Shown piece by piece: positions 6,369-14,414 of a stretch of DNA of 40,398 nt. The notes under the pieces are model-generated. The model saw only the letters and a list, made by a program, of their open reading frames with translations, searched no databases and had not been told where the DNA came from. The DNA lies in contig CAZWKX010000019.1 of assembly GCA_964633975.1 (NCBI GenBank), positions 1 to 40,398 on the forward strand, given 5' to 3'. Every line of letters starts with the position of its first letter. The stretch's first letter is position 1. A program made the position numbers and the translations under genes. This stretch comes from CAZWKX01 sp964633975 (GTDB taxonomy: Bacteria; Actinomycetota; Acidimicrobiia; Spongiisociales; UBA11373).

Positions 6369-8993
6369 CTATCGGATGGTTCTCCGGGCGACGTTCCAGC
6401 CTTCCACCACCACCACCGGCTCCGACCCGCCGAGATCGCCGGCGTCGAACCGTGCGTTGATCTTCCGGCGCTCGCCGGGCAGGAGCGTCACGTAGTTGTC
6501 GTCCCAGAGAATCGGCAGCAGCTCCCCACCGTCCACCCCCTCGTGCAAGCCGAGGTGCACGAAGAAGGCAACCGAGTCCGACGTGTTGTCCAACACCACC
6601 GATGCTGTCCCCTCTCGGCCCGAGGTGTCGAAATGTGCAGAAACCTTGACCTCGGCGGCGGGCAGCGTGTTGAGAGCGGTCAGGTCGGTGTAGCGGCGCA
6701 CCGGGGTGTAGTACCAGTCTGATCGTTCCCAGGCGAGAACGTCGGTCGTGGGCGACAGCCAGTAGACGTTGCGGCTGATGGTGTTGCCCTTAGGGTCGTC
6801 GAGGGCTAGCACCACGAAGTAGGTGGGGGACAGGGCGGCGAGAAGGGGCAGCTCGAAGACGGTGGCGACGCCGTTGGCCGGCACGTCGACCGGTTCGGTG
6901 CGCTCGGCCTGCCGGGTGCCGTCGAGGTTGACCATGAGGGCCGTCGCCCGATGTTTCGGGAACGCCTGAAGCGTCGCGTTCGTCACCGTCACCAGACGGT
7001 TGTCGTACGCGTACTGGATGTGTAGCGGCTCGTTGGCCTTCTTGGTGCCGAAGTAGGAGCCGCCCGGCCGCAGGAAGAAGTCGTACAGGTGCCAGATCAG
7101 CGAAGGCCAGGCATCGTTGAGCATCCACTGGATGACTCCGGTGGCGGCGCCTTGGGCCGCCCGGAACGACTCGAACATGGCCCGGTGCGACTCGTACGCC
7201 GCCACCTGCGCCTTCAGGGTGTACTCCTCCAAGGTGGTCGGCGGTCCGTAGCGTGCATCCAGTCCGGCGTTGAACACCTTCAGGTTGCCGAAGGGCCCGC
7301 CGCCGCAGTGGTAATTCCACGTGTCGTTGACCGGCCAGAGGTCGGCGTCGCGCAGGAAACGGCGCAGGCTGTCCACCGGGGGCGGCGCCGGCCCGGCGCT
7401 GATCTCGGTGGCGAAACCGTGCGGCCCGCCCAGGTCGGTGTCGGTGTACCAGTAGAGGGGAGGAACCCACTCGTAGGGCCCGCGCATCTTCACCCCGCTG
7501 GGCCCGGTGTGCTCGGTCGCCTTCTCGGTGGCGGAAGAGACGATCGGATTGGGGAAACCCAGCTGCTCCAGTACGTCCAGGTAGGCCTGCTCAACACGCG
7601 CCGGCGGCGGGTTGTCGCTGCCGTTCAGCCAGACGAACACACAGGCGCGCCCGCGCAGTCGCAGGATCTGGTCGCGCAGGGAAGCGAGCGCGACGGCGAG
7701 GTGCTTCTCCGTCCAGTCCTCCCACTTTTCCCAATGGGAGCAGCAGGTCCAGCCGGGCATCACCACCAGGCCCTCACGGTCGGCGATGTCGAAGAAGCAT
7801 TCGTCCTCGAGGGTGCCCTCCATGCGGATCGTGTTCAGCCCAAGATCCTTGACGTACCGAAGCTCCTGCTCTAGCCGCTCGGGGGAGTAGCGAAGCGTCA
7901 TCTCGGGGGTCCAACCGGCACCCCGGATCAGGATCTCCTCACCGTTCACCCGGAACCGAAGGTGACCGTTGACGTCGATGTTGGCGGTGAAGTGCCGGAT
8001 CCCGAACCGTTGTGTCACATGGTCCGAGACGGCCCGATCGAGCTCGAAGGCAAGCTCGAGGCTGTGCAGGTGCGGCTCCCCGAATTGCACCGGCCACCAC
8101 AGCTTTGGGCCCGAGAGCACGAGCTTGGGGAACTCCGCCGGGCTCAGGCGTATCTCCTGCTCGCCGGGGGAGAGAGTGACCTTGGCGGCGAAATCTGCCG
8201 GGCCGACGCGGGCCCTGAGCCTGCCGGCCAGCTCCCGGTCGGTCGTGTTGCGAGCCACCACCTTCACGGTCAGCTCGGCCCGGTCGAGTGTGGCCAGGTC
8301 CGTCACCACCTGCGGGTGCCTGAGTGTCACCGGGCCTGAGGTCGCCACCGTCACCGGGCGGAACAGGCCCATCATCTTGTCGGGCGGCATGGGGTTCCAG
8401 TCCACGAATGTGAGGGCGAGATCGTCGTGGCCCGGAGCGAACACCTCTACCGCCAGCACGTTCCTGCCCGGCCGTGCGGAATCGGTGACGTCGAACTCGT
8501 GGATCCGCCACGCTCCTGCTATGGCCGGCGCCTCGGCGATCTGGCGGCCGTTGAGCCACACGTTCGCCGTGTAGTTGATGGCGCCGAAACGAAGCCATAC
8601 CTTCTGGCCCTCGATGTCGTCGGGCAGGGTGAACTCGGTGCGGTACCACCACGGCACCCGGAACGGGCTGTCGTCCGACATCGGCAGCGCCGAGAAGTCG
8701 GCTCCGATGTCGTAGTCGGTACCCGGGATGTCGCGCAAATTCATGCCGAAGTGGGGATCCGGGTAGGTGCCGTCGGCGACCAAGGCGCCGACGACGGTGG
8801 TGGGGACCGTGGCCCGGTGCCACCCGGTCAGATCGATACCGGGAGAGGAGAGAGACTTCCCGGTTTCGTTCACCTCGGCCGAGGTCTGGATCCACCAGTC
8901 CTCGCGAAGCTCCAGGTGCACGCGGTCCGGCGTCGTGGCCTTTCGACGCCGTCTGCGGCTGAAAGCCGGGCGGCCGGCAGGAATGACGGTCAT
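6369..8993 (-). CDS. GH2 glycosidase, exo-beta-D-glucosaminidase/mannosidase type
   Basis: An 874-residue family GH2 enzyme. The order is an N-terminal jelly-roll sugar-binding domain (GW HRATVPTTV; PWWYRTEF; VWLNGRQI), an Ig-like sandwich, the TIM barrel, and a C-terminal sandwich. In the barrel, FVWLNGSDN carries Asp460 and GFATEISAGP carries Glu530. These match the acid/base Asp and nucleophile Glu described for the exo-glucosaminidase (CsxA) subfamily of GH2, where GSD replaces the usual N-E pair. It should release terminal glucosamine or a related sugar from chitosan-like chains or glycoconjugates; the substrate is inferred. No signal peptide is visible; the N-terminus is Arg-rich, so action inside the cell on imported oligosaccharides is likely. 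I start it at ATG 8993 because a consensus promoter (9002-9030) ends 8 nt upstream; an in-frame TTG at 9023 falls inside that promoter. Confidence 0.85.
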   Translation of the reverse strand: MTVIPAGRPAFSRRRRRKATTPDRVHLELREDWWIQTSAEVNETGKSLSSPGIDLTGWHRATVPTTVVGALVADGTYPDPHFGMNLRDIPGTDYDIGADFSALPMSDDSPFRVPWWYRTEFTLPDDIEGQKVWLRFGAINYTANVWLNGRQIAEAPAIAGAWRIHEFDVTDSARPGRNVLAVEVFAPGHDDLALTFVDWNPMPPDKMMGLFRPVTVATSGPVTLRHPQVVTDLATLDRAELTVKVVARNTTDRELAGRLRARVGPADFAAKVTLSPGEQEIRLSPAEFPKLVLSGPKLWWPVQFGEPHLHSLELAFELDRAVSDHVTQRFGIRHFTANIDVNGHLRFRVNGEEILIRGAGWTPEMTLRYSPERLEQELRYVKDLGLNTIRMEGTLEDECFFDIADREGLVVMPGWTCCSHWEKWEDWTEKHLAVALASLRDQILRLRGRACVFVWLNGSDNPPPARVEQAYLDVLEQLGFPNPIVSSATEKATEHTGPSGVKMRGPYEWVPPLYWYTDTDLGGPHGFATEISAGPAPPPVDSLRRFLRDADLWPVNDTWNYHCGGGPFGNLKVFNAGLDARYGPPTTLEEYTLKAQVAAYESHRAMFESFRAAQGAATGVIQWMLNDAWPSLIWHLYDFFLRPGGSYFGTKKANEPLHIQYAYDNRLVTVTNATLQAFPKHRATALMVNLDGTRQAERTEPVDVPANGVATVFELPLLAALSPTYFVVLALDDPKGNTISRNVYWLSPTTDVLAWERSDWYYTPVRRYTDLTALNTLPAAEVKVSAHFDTSGREGTASVVLDNTSDSVAFFVHLGLHEGVDGGELLPILWDDNYVTLLPGERRKINARFDAGDLGGSEPVVVVEGWNVARRTIR

Positions 8994-9001
8994 CGCCGAT
9001 G

Positions 9002-9030
9002 AGCGTATGAGCGGCAGCGCCAAGGGTCAA
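9002..9030 (-). promoter_or_regulatory. Promoter of the GH2 gene (-35 TTGACC, 17 bp, -10 TACGCT)
   Basis: On the minus strand TTGACC (9030-9025) and TACGCT (9007-9002) are separated by exactly 17 bp, and the -10 box is 8 nt from ATG 8993. There is no Shine-Dalgarno site, so the mRNA is probably leaderless or nearly so. This promoter decides the start codon of the GH2 gene. Confidence 0.65.
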
Positions 9031-9085
9031 GGAGCCGGAGCGACGGAGGAAGGTCTTCGGCGGCTTCACCACTGCTGGCGCGGCG

Positions 9086-9444
9086 TCACTCCTCGTCAGG
9101 TTCGCCCCAATGCACCTGTTCCCAGATGTGATCAAGGATGCCATCGAGGTTCTCATGGACCTCGCTGTCGGAGAAGTGGATGACGAGGTACCCGGCATCG
9201 GCGATGCCGCGATCGCGGGCTGCATCCTTGTCGGGGTGCTGTGTGAATCACCATCGGTCTCCACAACGACGCGCCGGCTCTTGCACACGAAATCGACTAT
9301 GTGCCCGGCGATCGGTTCCTGCCGGCGAAAGCGGACTCCCAGCTCATCGCCACGCAGACGCCACCACGGGATTTGCTCTGCAAGTGTCGAGTCGGATCTC
9401 CTGGTGCGGGCGAACCGCAGCAGGCGGCGGTTCCGTCGGTGCAT
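9086..9444 (-). pseudogene. DUF559 (Vsr-like nuclease) gene with a -1 frameshift
   Basis: From ATG 9444 (AGGTG just upstream) the frame reads as a DUF559 protein: LAEQIPWWRLRGDELGVRFR, RQEPIAGHIVDFVCKSRRVV, VETDGDSHSTP. The match then moves to the -1 frame at a run of four C near 9226 and continues DKDAARDRGIADAGY, LVIHFSDSEVHENLDGIL, ending at TGA 9088-9086. The two parts together give about 119 residues, the usual length. DUF559 proteins share the fold of very-short-patch-repair endonucleases. A single lost C in the homopolymer explains the break, so this is either a real pseudogene or an assembly error. All conserved blocks are present on both sides, so the inactivation is recent or artificial. 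Confidence 0.75.
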
Positions 9445-9569
9445 GCGTCACCTGTAGCCCGCCAGATGGAGGCGGGGAAGGCCCCCGGTTGCGATGGGCA
9501 AGACTCCCTCCGCGCCGGGCATGGCCGCGAGCGGAGAGGGTCTTCACCACCGCTCGCGCGGGAAGGGCC

Positions 9570-9713
9570 CTATCTCGCGGGGACGGTTTCGGGTTCGCGC
9601 CGCGGCACCCGCATCGGCTCGCGACGGGGCTCCTCGGCCGGTGGTTCCACCAGAGGCACCATCAGAGGCACCGGCTCCACCTGGATGATCCGCTGCGGCT
9701 CGCCTATGTTCAC
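9570..9713 (-). CDS. Small Pro/Glu/Arg-rich protein, 47 aa
   Basis: A short gene, 47 codons, starting at GTG 9713, whose GTGA overlaps the stop of the preceding 346-codon gene by 4 nt. The protein begins MNIGEPQRIIQVEPVPLMVP and then is built of Pro, Glu, Arg and Val in a repeating EP/RREP pattern up to VPAR. It has no hydrophobic segment, so it is probably a soluble, extended, disordered peptide. Short actinobacterial proteins with a similar opening and EP-rich tail are familiar to me as unannotated reading frames, but I cannot name a family. The tight coupling suggests it acts with the protein encoded just upstream. Confidence 0.55.
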   Translation of the reverse strand: MNIGEPQRIIQVEPVPLMVPLVEPPAEEPRREPMRVPRREPETVPAR

Positions 9714-10750
9714 CGCTCCATCTCCCTTCGTTTCTGCTCCTCGAGCCGGTCGGTGCCGGTGGGGTCGAGGGGACTGAGATCTCCTGCCCCCGGCGTCAGT
9801 GGGTCCGGAGGCTGCGCCGCCTGCTTGGCCCGGTCCAGATAGGCAACCACCTGCGCCACTGCACCCAGGCCGCGCCCCAGCTTCTGCAGACGGTCGGGCT
9901 CGTAGGTGATGATCCCGGCGATCGTGCGCGGCGGCGAAGCAAAGAGTCTCTCCAGCCGGGCCCGGCCTTCCACATGCACCAGCAGACCCTGCTTCACGAC
10001 TCCGACGGCAAGCGCGGTGGCGTGTGCGGCCCGGTACCCGCGTTCGTGCTCCACGACCTTTCCCCGTAGTGCCACGAGGCCGTAGGCGCGGCCCCTCATG
10101 GTCGTGTGGTCATCCTCCTCGTCGAACAGCGAGGCCGGATCCTTGGCGGCGTAGATGCCACAGGGCGGCTCCCCACAGCGCCCGTCGGTGTGCGGCACGT
10201 GGGCGTCGTGGAACTCGCCCAAGCCGCGGGAGCACCCAGCCTCATACTCGGGCTGCGGCCAAGGTCGAAAGACGCCCTCTAGCTGCGAATCCACCTGCCA
10301 GAAGCGAAAGCCCAGGACGGGCTGAGGCGACCAATACAACGGAAGGCCGTCTTCATAGCAGGTCTGGGCAGAGTGAGCCTGCTCTGTCCACGGCTGAGGC
10401 TGGCGCGATGTGAGCGGCGCCGGCCATCGAGTCCTCCGAGGAAGGGGGCGTTTGAGCGGCACCATTCTCATTGAGGCTGGAGGAGTGTCTGGCGCCCGCC
10501 GCACCAGGTCGGCGATGATCTCGGCGAGGCACTCCTCCAGGCGCTCGAGGCCCTGCCTGACCTGTTCCTCTCGTGACGTACGCACTTGCTCGTCGATCTG
10601 CCGCCCGTGGAGTCGGCGATGGACGGAGCGGAATAGCTCCGGGGTCAGATCGTGGAGTTCGAGACCGCCGTCGAGGGCTTGCAGCTGGCGCTGAAGGGCG
10701 GCGAGGCGCTCTCGCGGATCGGGATCGCCGGTGGTGGCCTCGGTGCTCAT
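9710..10750 (-). CDS. Hypothetical protein with a Cys/His-rich actinobacterial module, 346 aa
   Basis: Not recognised by name. Start ATG 10750 (MSTEATTGDPDPRERLAAL), about 30 bases below a good -10 box. Residues ~5-110 form a charged, probably coiled-coil N-terminal part. A middle module begins GFRFWQVDSQLEGVFRPW and carries candidate metal ligands in the order C, H, H, H, C, C (YEAGCSRG, EFHDAHVPH, GRCG, PPCGIYAAKD). It ends with AYGLVALRGKVVEHERGY. This module, in which a CGIYA block is followed by a short G-x-V-x-x-H-x-x-G-Y segment, recurs in actinobacterial proteins of unknown role. The C-terminal third has an amphipathic helix and a Pro-rich tail. No membrane segment is seen. It is translationally coupled to the 47-residue protein downstream. 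Confidence 0.75.
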   Translation of the reverse strand: MSTEATTGDPDPRERLAALQRQLQALDGGLELHDLTPELFRSVHRRLHGRQIDEQVRTSREEQVRQGLERLEECLAEIIADLVRRAPDTPPASMRMVPLKRPLPRRTRWPAPLTSRQPQPWTEQAHSAQTCYEDGLPLYWSPQPVLGFRFWQVDSQLEGVFRPWPQPEYEAGCSRGLGEFHDAHVPHTDGRCGEPPCGIYAAKDPASLFDEEDDHTTMRGRAYGLVALRGKVVEHERGYRAAHATALAVGVVKQGLLVHVEGRARLERLFASPPRTIAGIITYEPDRLQKLGRGLGAVAQVVAYLDRAKQAAQPPDPLTPGAGDLSPLDPTGTDRLEEQKRREMER

Positions 10751-10780
10751 TCGGGGCTCGTCTCGATGCTGGAGGCCCCA

Positions 10781-10808
10781 ATTGTATCGTCGAACACCTG
10801 TTCGGCAA
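10781..10808 (-). promoter_or_regulatory. Promoter of the 346-aa protein gene
   Basis: On the minus strand TTGCCG (10808-10803) and TACAAT (10786-10781) are 16 bp apart. TACAAT is close to the consensus -10. Transcription would begin about 25 nt before ATG 10750. Confidence 0.5.
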
Positions 10809-10922
10809 CATCGCGAAACTCGTTCTATTCCCTCGCGAAATCGAGGCCTGTCCGCCGTGGGTGGCGGGGTGGGCGCTGAGTGGTCGGGTGGACTGCCGAG
10901 AGGGTTCAAGAGGGCCGCCGAG

Positions 10923-10928
10923 TAGCCT
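10923..10928 (+). promoter_or_regulatory. Candidate -10 box for the 91-aa membrane protein gene
   Basis: TAGCCT followed by 8 bases and ATG 10937, without a Shine-Dalgarno site. It fits the leaderless pattern seen elsewhere in the window. Confidence 0.35.
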
Positions 10929-10936
10929 TGCGTCCT

Positions 10937-11212
10937 ATGCGGGGGGATAGCTCTGAGACCGGTGACGGTCACGAGGACGGGCTGCGGACGGGCTTCCGGC
11001 CGGTGTGGTCGGACAGGCGCCTGTTCTTGTGGATGGCGGTGTGTGGCGGTGCCACCGTCCTTGCGGTCTTCTGCTGGTCGCTCGTCGGCGTGACCCGGAC
11101 GATATGGATGTGGATTGGCGTGGTCGTTGGCGCCTGCGGTGTGTGCGCTTTCGGTGTGTTCCTGGTAAGGGGCTTTGCCACGCGTTGGTCGCGCGGTTCC
11201 CGTCAGGGGTAG
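10937..11212 (+). CDS. Small membrane protein with two predicted helices, 91 aa
   Basis: Not recognised. The first ~28 residues are charged and cytosolic-looking (MRGDSSETGDGHEDG). Two hydrophobic helices follow, LFLWMAVCGGATVLAVFCW (about residues 30-48) and MWIGVVVGACGVCAFGVFLV (about 57-76). A short basic tail (RGFATRWSRGSRQG) ends the protein. The positive-inside rule places both ends in the cytoplasm. It is divergent from the 346-aa gene and ends 22 bp before the stop of the cytochrome c lipoprotein on the other strand. The function cannot be inferred. Confidence 0.6.
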   Translation: MRGDSSETGDGHEDGLRTGFRPVWSDRRLFLWMAVCGGATVLAVFCWSLVGVTRTIWMWIGVVVGACGVCAFGVFLVRGFATRWSRGSRQG

Positions 11213-11234
11213 AGAAGCTTCTCCGCTGAGGCAG

Positions 11235-11609
11235 CTAGCTGCCGAGGAGGCCGTTGAGGTAGGCGATGACGGCGTCGAGTTCGTCAGCGCTGAGTGTCAC
11301 CCCGGCGTGGCCGGCGCCGATCAGGTCCCTGATGAACGTCTCATCCAGGCCGGCATCGACGAGGTTGGGCGCCGGGCCCTCGGTGCCCGTCGATCCGTGG
11401 CAGACGGCGCAGCTGTCCTGGTAGGCGGTGGCACCGTCGATCTCCGGCGCGACCCCAGTGGTCGTGGTCGTCGTTTCCGATGGCGCCGTCGTTGTGGTCG
11501 TGGATGCCGTTGTCGGTTTCGGGCTCGACGTCGTCGTGACGTTGTCGTCCCCACAGGCGACCGCCACCAGCATCAGCAGCAACGCTAGGACGACGACCCT
11601 CCTGACCAT
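11235..11609 (-). CDS. Cytochrome c-type lipoprotein, 124 aa
   Basis: Start ATG 11609, with an excellent ribosome site AAGGAGG seven bases upstream. The protein begins VRRVVVLALLLMLVAVACG, a lipoprotein signal peptide with its cysteine at residue 19. A Thr-rich spacer follows (TTTTTAPSETTTTTT). The globular domain holds a single haem-binding motif C67-A-V-C70-H71 in YQDSCAVCHG, and ends with an ADELDAVIAYLNGLLG helix, as in class I mono-haem cytochromes. The methionine ligand is not obvious; no Met follows the CXXCH motif, so the sixth ligand may differ or be absent. It should sit on the outer face of the membrane and carry electrons. The partner is unknown; it is downstream of, and on the same strand as, the thiamine-diphosphate enzyme gene, 61 bp away. 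Confidence 0.85.
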   Translation of the reverse strand: MVRRVVVLALLLMLVAVACGDDNVTTTSSPKPTTASTTTTTAPSETTTTTTGVAPEIDGATAYQDSCAVCHGSTGTEGPAPNLVDAGLDETFIRDLIGAGHAGVTLSADELDAVIAYLNGLLGS

Positions 11610-11670
11610 GACCCCCTCCTTGGAGCGTGGCGAGTGGATTGCTCTACCCAGCACGCCGGAAACGGCCGGG

Positions 11671-13323
11671 CTACATGAGGTCGAGGCTCGAGTAGTTCCG
11701 CATGAAGTCGCTCATCACCGTCGGGTCGACGACGGCGTCGATAACGGCGGGCACACCCTCGGCGGTGGCGGCCAGCGCACGTTCCAGGGCCGGGACGATC
11801 TGGTCCGGCTCGGTGATGCGCTCCCCGTGGCCCCCGACGGCCTCGGCGAGCAGGTCGTAGCGCATCATCGACGGAGCGATGCCGATCTCGCCTTCGTCGC
11901 CCCAGCCGCCATTGTCGACCACAACCACGACGACCGGGACGCGGTGGCGAGCGGCGGTGTCGATCTCCATGGCGGACATGCCGAATGCCCCGTCGCCGGT
12001 GTAGAGGAACACCGGCCGGCCGGGGCGGGCCACACCGGCTCCGACGGCAAACGGCAGGCCCACGCCGAGCGTGCCCATCGCCGAGCCTATGTAGAGGGCG
12101 CTGCCCGGGCGATGCGCCGCCGCGAACGAGATGCCCCAGATGACCGAGTCGCCGCCGTCGGCGACGAACACCCCGGCGCCGCTGGCGTCGGCGAAACCGG
12201 CGACCTGGAGGGCCAGATAGCCGGGATGGATGCCTCGGACGGGGCGCTGCGCCTCGGCCTCCCACATGGACCGGCTCGCCGCTGCCGCCGCCGTGGCCTC
12301 GGCCAGCCAGCCCGAGTGGCGATCGGAAGGCGCCGGCCATGCGGCGGTGAGGGCGTCCAGCGTGGCCGCCACGTCGCCAACGAGGGCAACGTCGGGCCGC
12401 CGCAGACCGCCGATGTTCTCAGGCCGCACGTCGACCTGGATGATCTTCTGATCGACGCCGAACAGGGGAGGGCCGCCGTAGGTCACGTTGGCGTTGAAAC
12501 GGGAGCCGAGCACGAGGGCGACGTCGGCCGATACGAGAGCGACACCGCCGTGCACCAGCGAGCCCAAGCACTGCGGGTGGTCGTCGTCGAGCAGACCCCG
12601 GGCCGCCGCCGTGGTCGCCACGGGTATCCCGGTGCGTTCGGCAAAAGAGGCCAGCGCCGCGGCGGCGCCGGAGAAGAAAGCGCCCGAGCCGGCGAGTACT
12701 GCCGGGCGTTCGGCCTGGGAGAGCAGCGCCGCCGCCCGCTCCACCTCGCCGGTGAGCGGCACCGACCGGGCCTCGGTGACGAAGCCGGTGGGCCATGGCG
12801 GATCGAGCGGGTCGACTGTGGCGCTGAAGACGTCCTTGGGCACTTCTACGTAGGCCACTCCCGGAGGTCCGCTGCGAGCCTGGTGGACCGCTTCGGCGAT
12901 CACGGAAGGGATCTGTTCTGTGCGCAGCACCTCGGCCCGCCATTTGGTGACCGGGGTGACGATGGCTCGCTGGTCGACGTCTTGGACGGCACCCTTCTGC
13001 CTGTGGGCCAGGCCGGTGCGTCCGGCTATGACCACTACGGGGATGCCGCTGGCGTTGGCCTCGGCGATGCCGGGCAGGGCGTTGGTGAGCCCGGGCCCGG
13101 CCGTGACCGCGGCGGCTGCGGGTTTGCCGGTGGCCAGGGCCCATCCGGCGGCCATCAGGACTGCATTTTCCTCGTGACGGGTCACGCAGAGGTCGAGGCC
13201 GGCCGCGGCCACACCCTCGAAGAGGGGATGAATGTGGCCGCCGGGAAGGGCGAAGACCGTCTCGATGCCGGCGTCGGCGAGTGCTTGGGCGGCGAGAGCG
13301 CCGCCGTACTTGGGGTCGCTCAT
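11671..13323 (-). CDS. Thiamine-diphosphate-dependent enzyme, acetolactate synthase-like
   Basis: 550 residues with the three-domain plan of the acetolactate synthase/2-hydroxyacyl-CoA lyase/glyoxylate carboligase family. The N-terminal pyrimidine-binding domain shows the cofactor-activating Glu in TRHEENAVLMAAG (Glu51) and the AVTAGPGLTNALPGIAEA loop. The central domain is a Rossmann-like region with VLAGSGAFFSG. The C-terminal pyrophosphate-binding domain has the GDG motif (443-445) ending in VDNGGWGDEG, the Mg-binding G-D-G-x(n)-N-N variant with DN. The acceptor and donor substrates cannot be read from sequence; the lone catalytic subunit without a small regulatory subunit nearby argues against housekeeping branched-chain synthesis. 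The gene is divergent from a zinc dehydrogenase plus MFS transporter pair, so a shared catabolic role is possible. A TATACT box lies 9 nt before ATG. Confidence 0.8.
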   Translation of the reverse strand: MSDPKYGGALAAQALADAGIETVFALPGGHIHPLFEGVAAAGLDLCVTRHEENAVLMAAGWALATGKPAAAAVTAGPGLTNALPGIAEANASGIPVVVIAGRTGLAHRQKGAVQDVDQRAIVTPVTKWRAEVLRTEQIPSVIAEAVHQARSGPPGVAYVEVPKDVFSATVDPLDPPWPTGFVTEARSVPLTGEVERAAALLSQAERPAVLAGSGAFFSGAAAALASFAERTGIPVATTAAARGLLDDDHPQCLGSLVHGGVALVSADVALVLGSRFNANVTYGGPPLFGVDQKIIQVDVRPENIGGLRRPDVALVGDVAATLDALTAAWPAPSDRHSGWLAEATAAAAASRSMWEAEAQRPVRGIHPGYLALQVAGFADASGAGVFVADGGDSVIWGISFAAAHRPGSALYIGSAMGTLGVGLPFAVGAGVARPGRPVFLYTGDGAFGMSAMEIDTAARHRVPVVVVVVDNGGWGDEGEIGIAPSMMRYDLLAEAVGGHGERITEPDQIVPALERALAATAEGVPAVIDAVVDPTVMSDFMRNYSSLDLM

Positions 13324-13332
13324 GGTTCGGCG

Positions 13333-13338
13333 AGTATA
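13333..13338 (-). promoter_or_regulatory. Candidate -10 box of the thiamine-diphosphate enzyme gene
   Basis: TATACT on the minus strand, 9 nt from ATG 13323, inside the 71-bp divergent intergenic region. No clear -35 box and no Shine-Dalgarno site are seen, so a very short leader is implied. Confidence 0.45.
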
Positions 13339-13394
13339 TTCGCGGCCACTCTGCCCCGGCGATCGGGGGGACAGTCATCACCGGAGGGATCGAC

Positions 13395-14414
13395 ATGGCG
13401 GTCGGCCCATCGAGCATGAGAGCGGTGTTTTTCCCCACCCAGCGCACGATGGAGGTGCGTGAGGTGCCGGTCAAGGAGCCGGGTCCGGGAGAGGTGCTGC
13501 TGAAGGTCCGCTGCTGCGGTATCTGCGGATCCGACGTCTCCGTGTACAAAGGCGGGGCCCTGGCCGGGCCCGACGTCGTGCTGGGCCACGAGATATCCGC
13601 CGAGGTGGTGCACGACCCGGCGGGGGAGTGGCGGCCGGGGGCCAGGGTGGCGGTCTTTCCCCCCACAGGCTGTGGCGGCTGCATCTGGTGCCGGGAGGGA
13701 GAGCCGCGCTACTGCCTGAACCCGATGATGCAGAAACGCTGGGGTGGCTACGCCGAGTACACCGTGTACCCGTCGAAGAACCTGATTCCTATTCCCGATG
13801 AGGTGGACGATGAAGCCGCTTCGCTCGGCGATCCCCTCGGGGTGGGGACCCGGGCCGTGGCTATCGCCGACCCCAAGCCCGGGGATGCCGCCTATGTGGC
13901 CGGCCTTGGAGCCATCGGGCTCTGCACGGCCTCCGTCCTGGCCGCCGCCGGGTGCCGGGTGGTGGGCGGCGACGTGCGCGAGGACAGGCGCGCTCTGGGC
14001 CTCGAAGTTGGCTGCGAGTCTGTGATCGACCCCACAGCCGAGGACGCCTACGGGGTGGGTCTCGAGATCGATCCGCACGGCTTCCGCTACGCCTTCGAAG
14101 CCTCCGGGGCAGCGGCGGCACTCCAGGAGATCTGGGACGCCTGCGGCCACGCCGGCACGGTGGGCGTGCTCGGTATCCCCACCATGCCGGTGCTGCTGCT
14201 GCGCATGACCGTGCGCGAGCAGCGGGCTTTCAGCATTTCCGGCCCCACCTGGGATTCCATGGCGGATGCCCTGGTGCATGTGCATCGGCACCCCGAGCTG
14301 AAACGAATGATCACCGGAAGGGTTCCCCTCGAGGCGGTGCCTGACGCTATGACGGCTCTCGCTGAGGGAAGGGGCGGCACCAAGGTGCTCGTCGATCCTT
14401 GGAGCAGCGGGTGA
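13395..14414 (+). CDS. Zinc-dependent medium-chain alcohol/polyol dehydrogenase
   Basis: 339 residues. ATG 13395 is preferred because GGAGGG stands 7 nt upstream; ATG 13416 is an alternative. Catalytic zinc ligands are visible as Cys44 (CGICGSD) and His65-Glu66 (GHEISAEVV). The structural zinc loop has four cysteines at 93, 96, 99 and 107 (GCGGCIWCREGEPRYC). The Rossmann dinucleotide motif reads VAGLGAIGLCTASVLAAAG, and the residue after the second strand is Asp in GGDVRED, which favours NAD over NADP. The family includes threonine, sorbitol and galactitol-phosphate dehydrogenases; the exact substrate is not readable. It overlaps the MFS transporter gene downstream (GTGA), and is divergent from the thiamine-diphosphate enzyme, suggesting uptake and oxidation of one small hydroxy compound. 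Confidence 0.85.
   Translation: MAVGPSSMRAVFFPTQRTMEVREVPVKEPGPGEVLLKVRCCGICGSDVSVYKGGALAGPDVVLGHEISAEVVHDPAGEWRPGARVAVFPPTGCGGCIWCREGEPRYCLNPMMQKRWGGYAEYTVYPSKNLIPIPDEVDDEAASLGDPLGVGTRAVAIADPKPGDAAYVAGLGAIGLCTASVLAAAGCRVVGGDVREDRRALGLEVGCESVIDPTAEDAYGVGLEIDPHGFRYAFEASGAAAALQEIWDACGHAGTVGVLGIPTMPVLLLRMTVREQRAFSISGPTWDSMADALVHVHRHPELKRMITGRVPLEAVPDAMTALAEGRGGTKVLVDPWSSG

Noticed and set aside
7939..9085. Open frame running from the DUF559 start through the GH2 gene
   Set aside because: After the frameshift point the frame is a low-complexity shadow of the GH2 coding strand; the real DUF559 continuation is in the -1 frame.
9030..9570. Two similar stretches around 9065 and 9543 (CTTCACCAC followed by GCGCGG)
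   Set aside because: The similarity is about 20 bp with gaps in GC-rich DNA; not enough to call flanking repeats of a mobile element.
12419..13684. Long minus-strand open frame overlapping the thiamine-diphosphate and dehydrogenase genes
   Set aside because: Arg/Pro/Ser-rich composition and no conserved block; a by-product of high GC content opposite or out of frame with strong genes.
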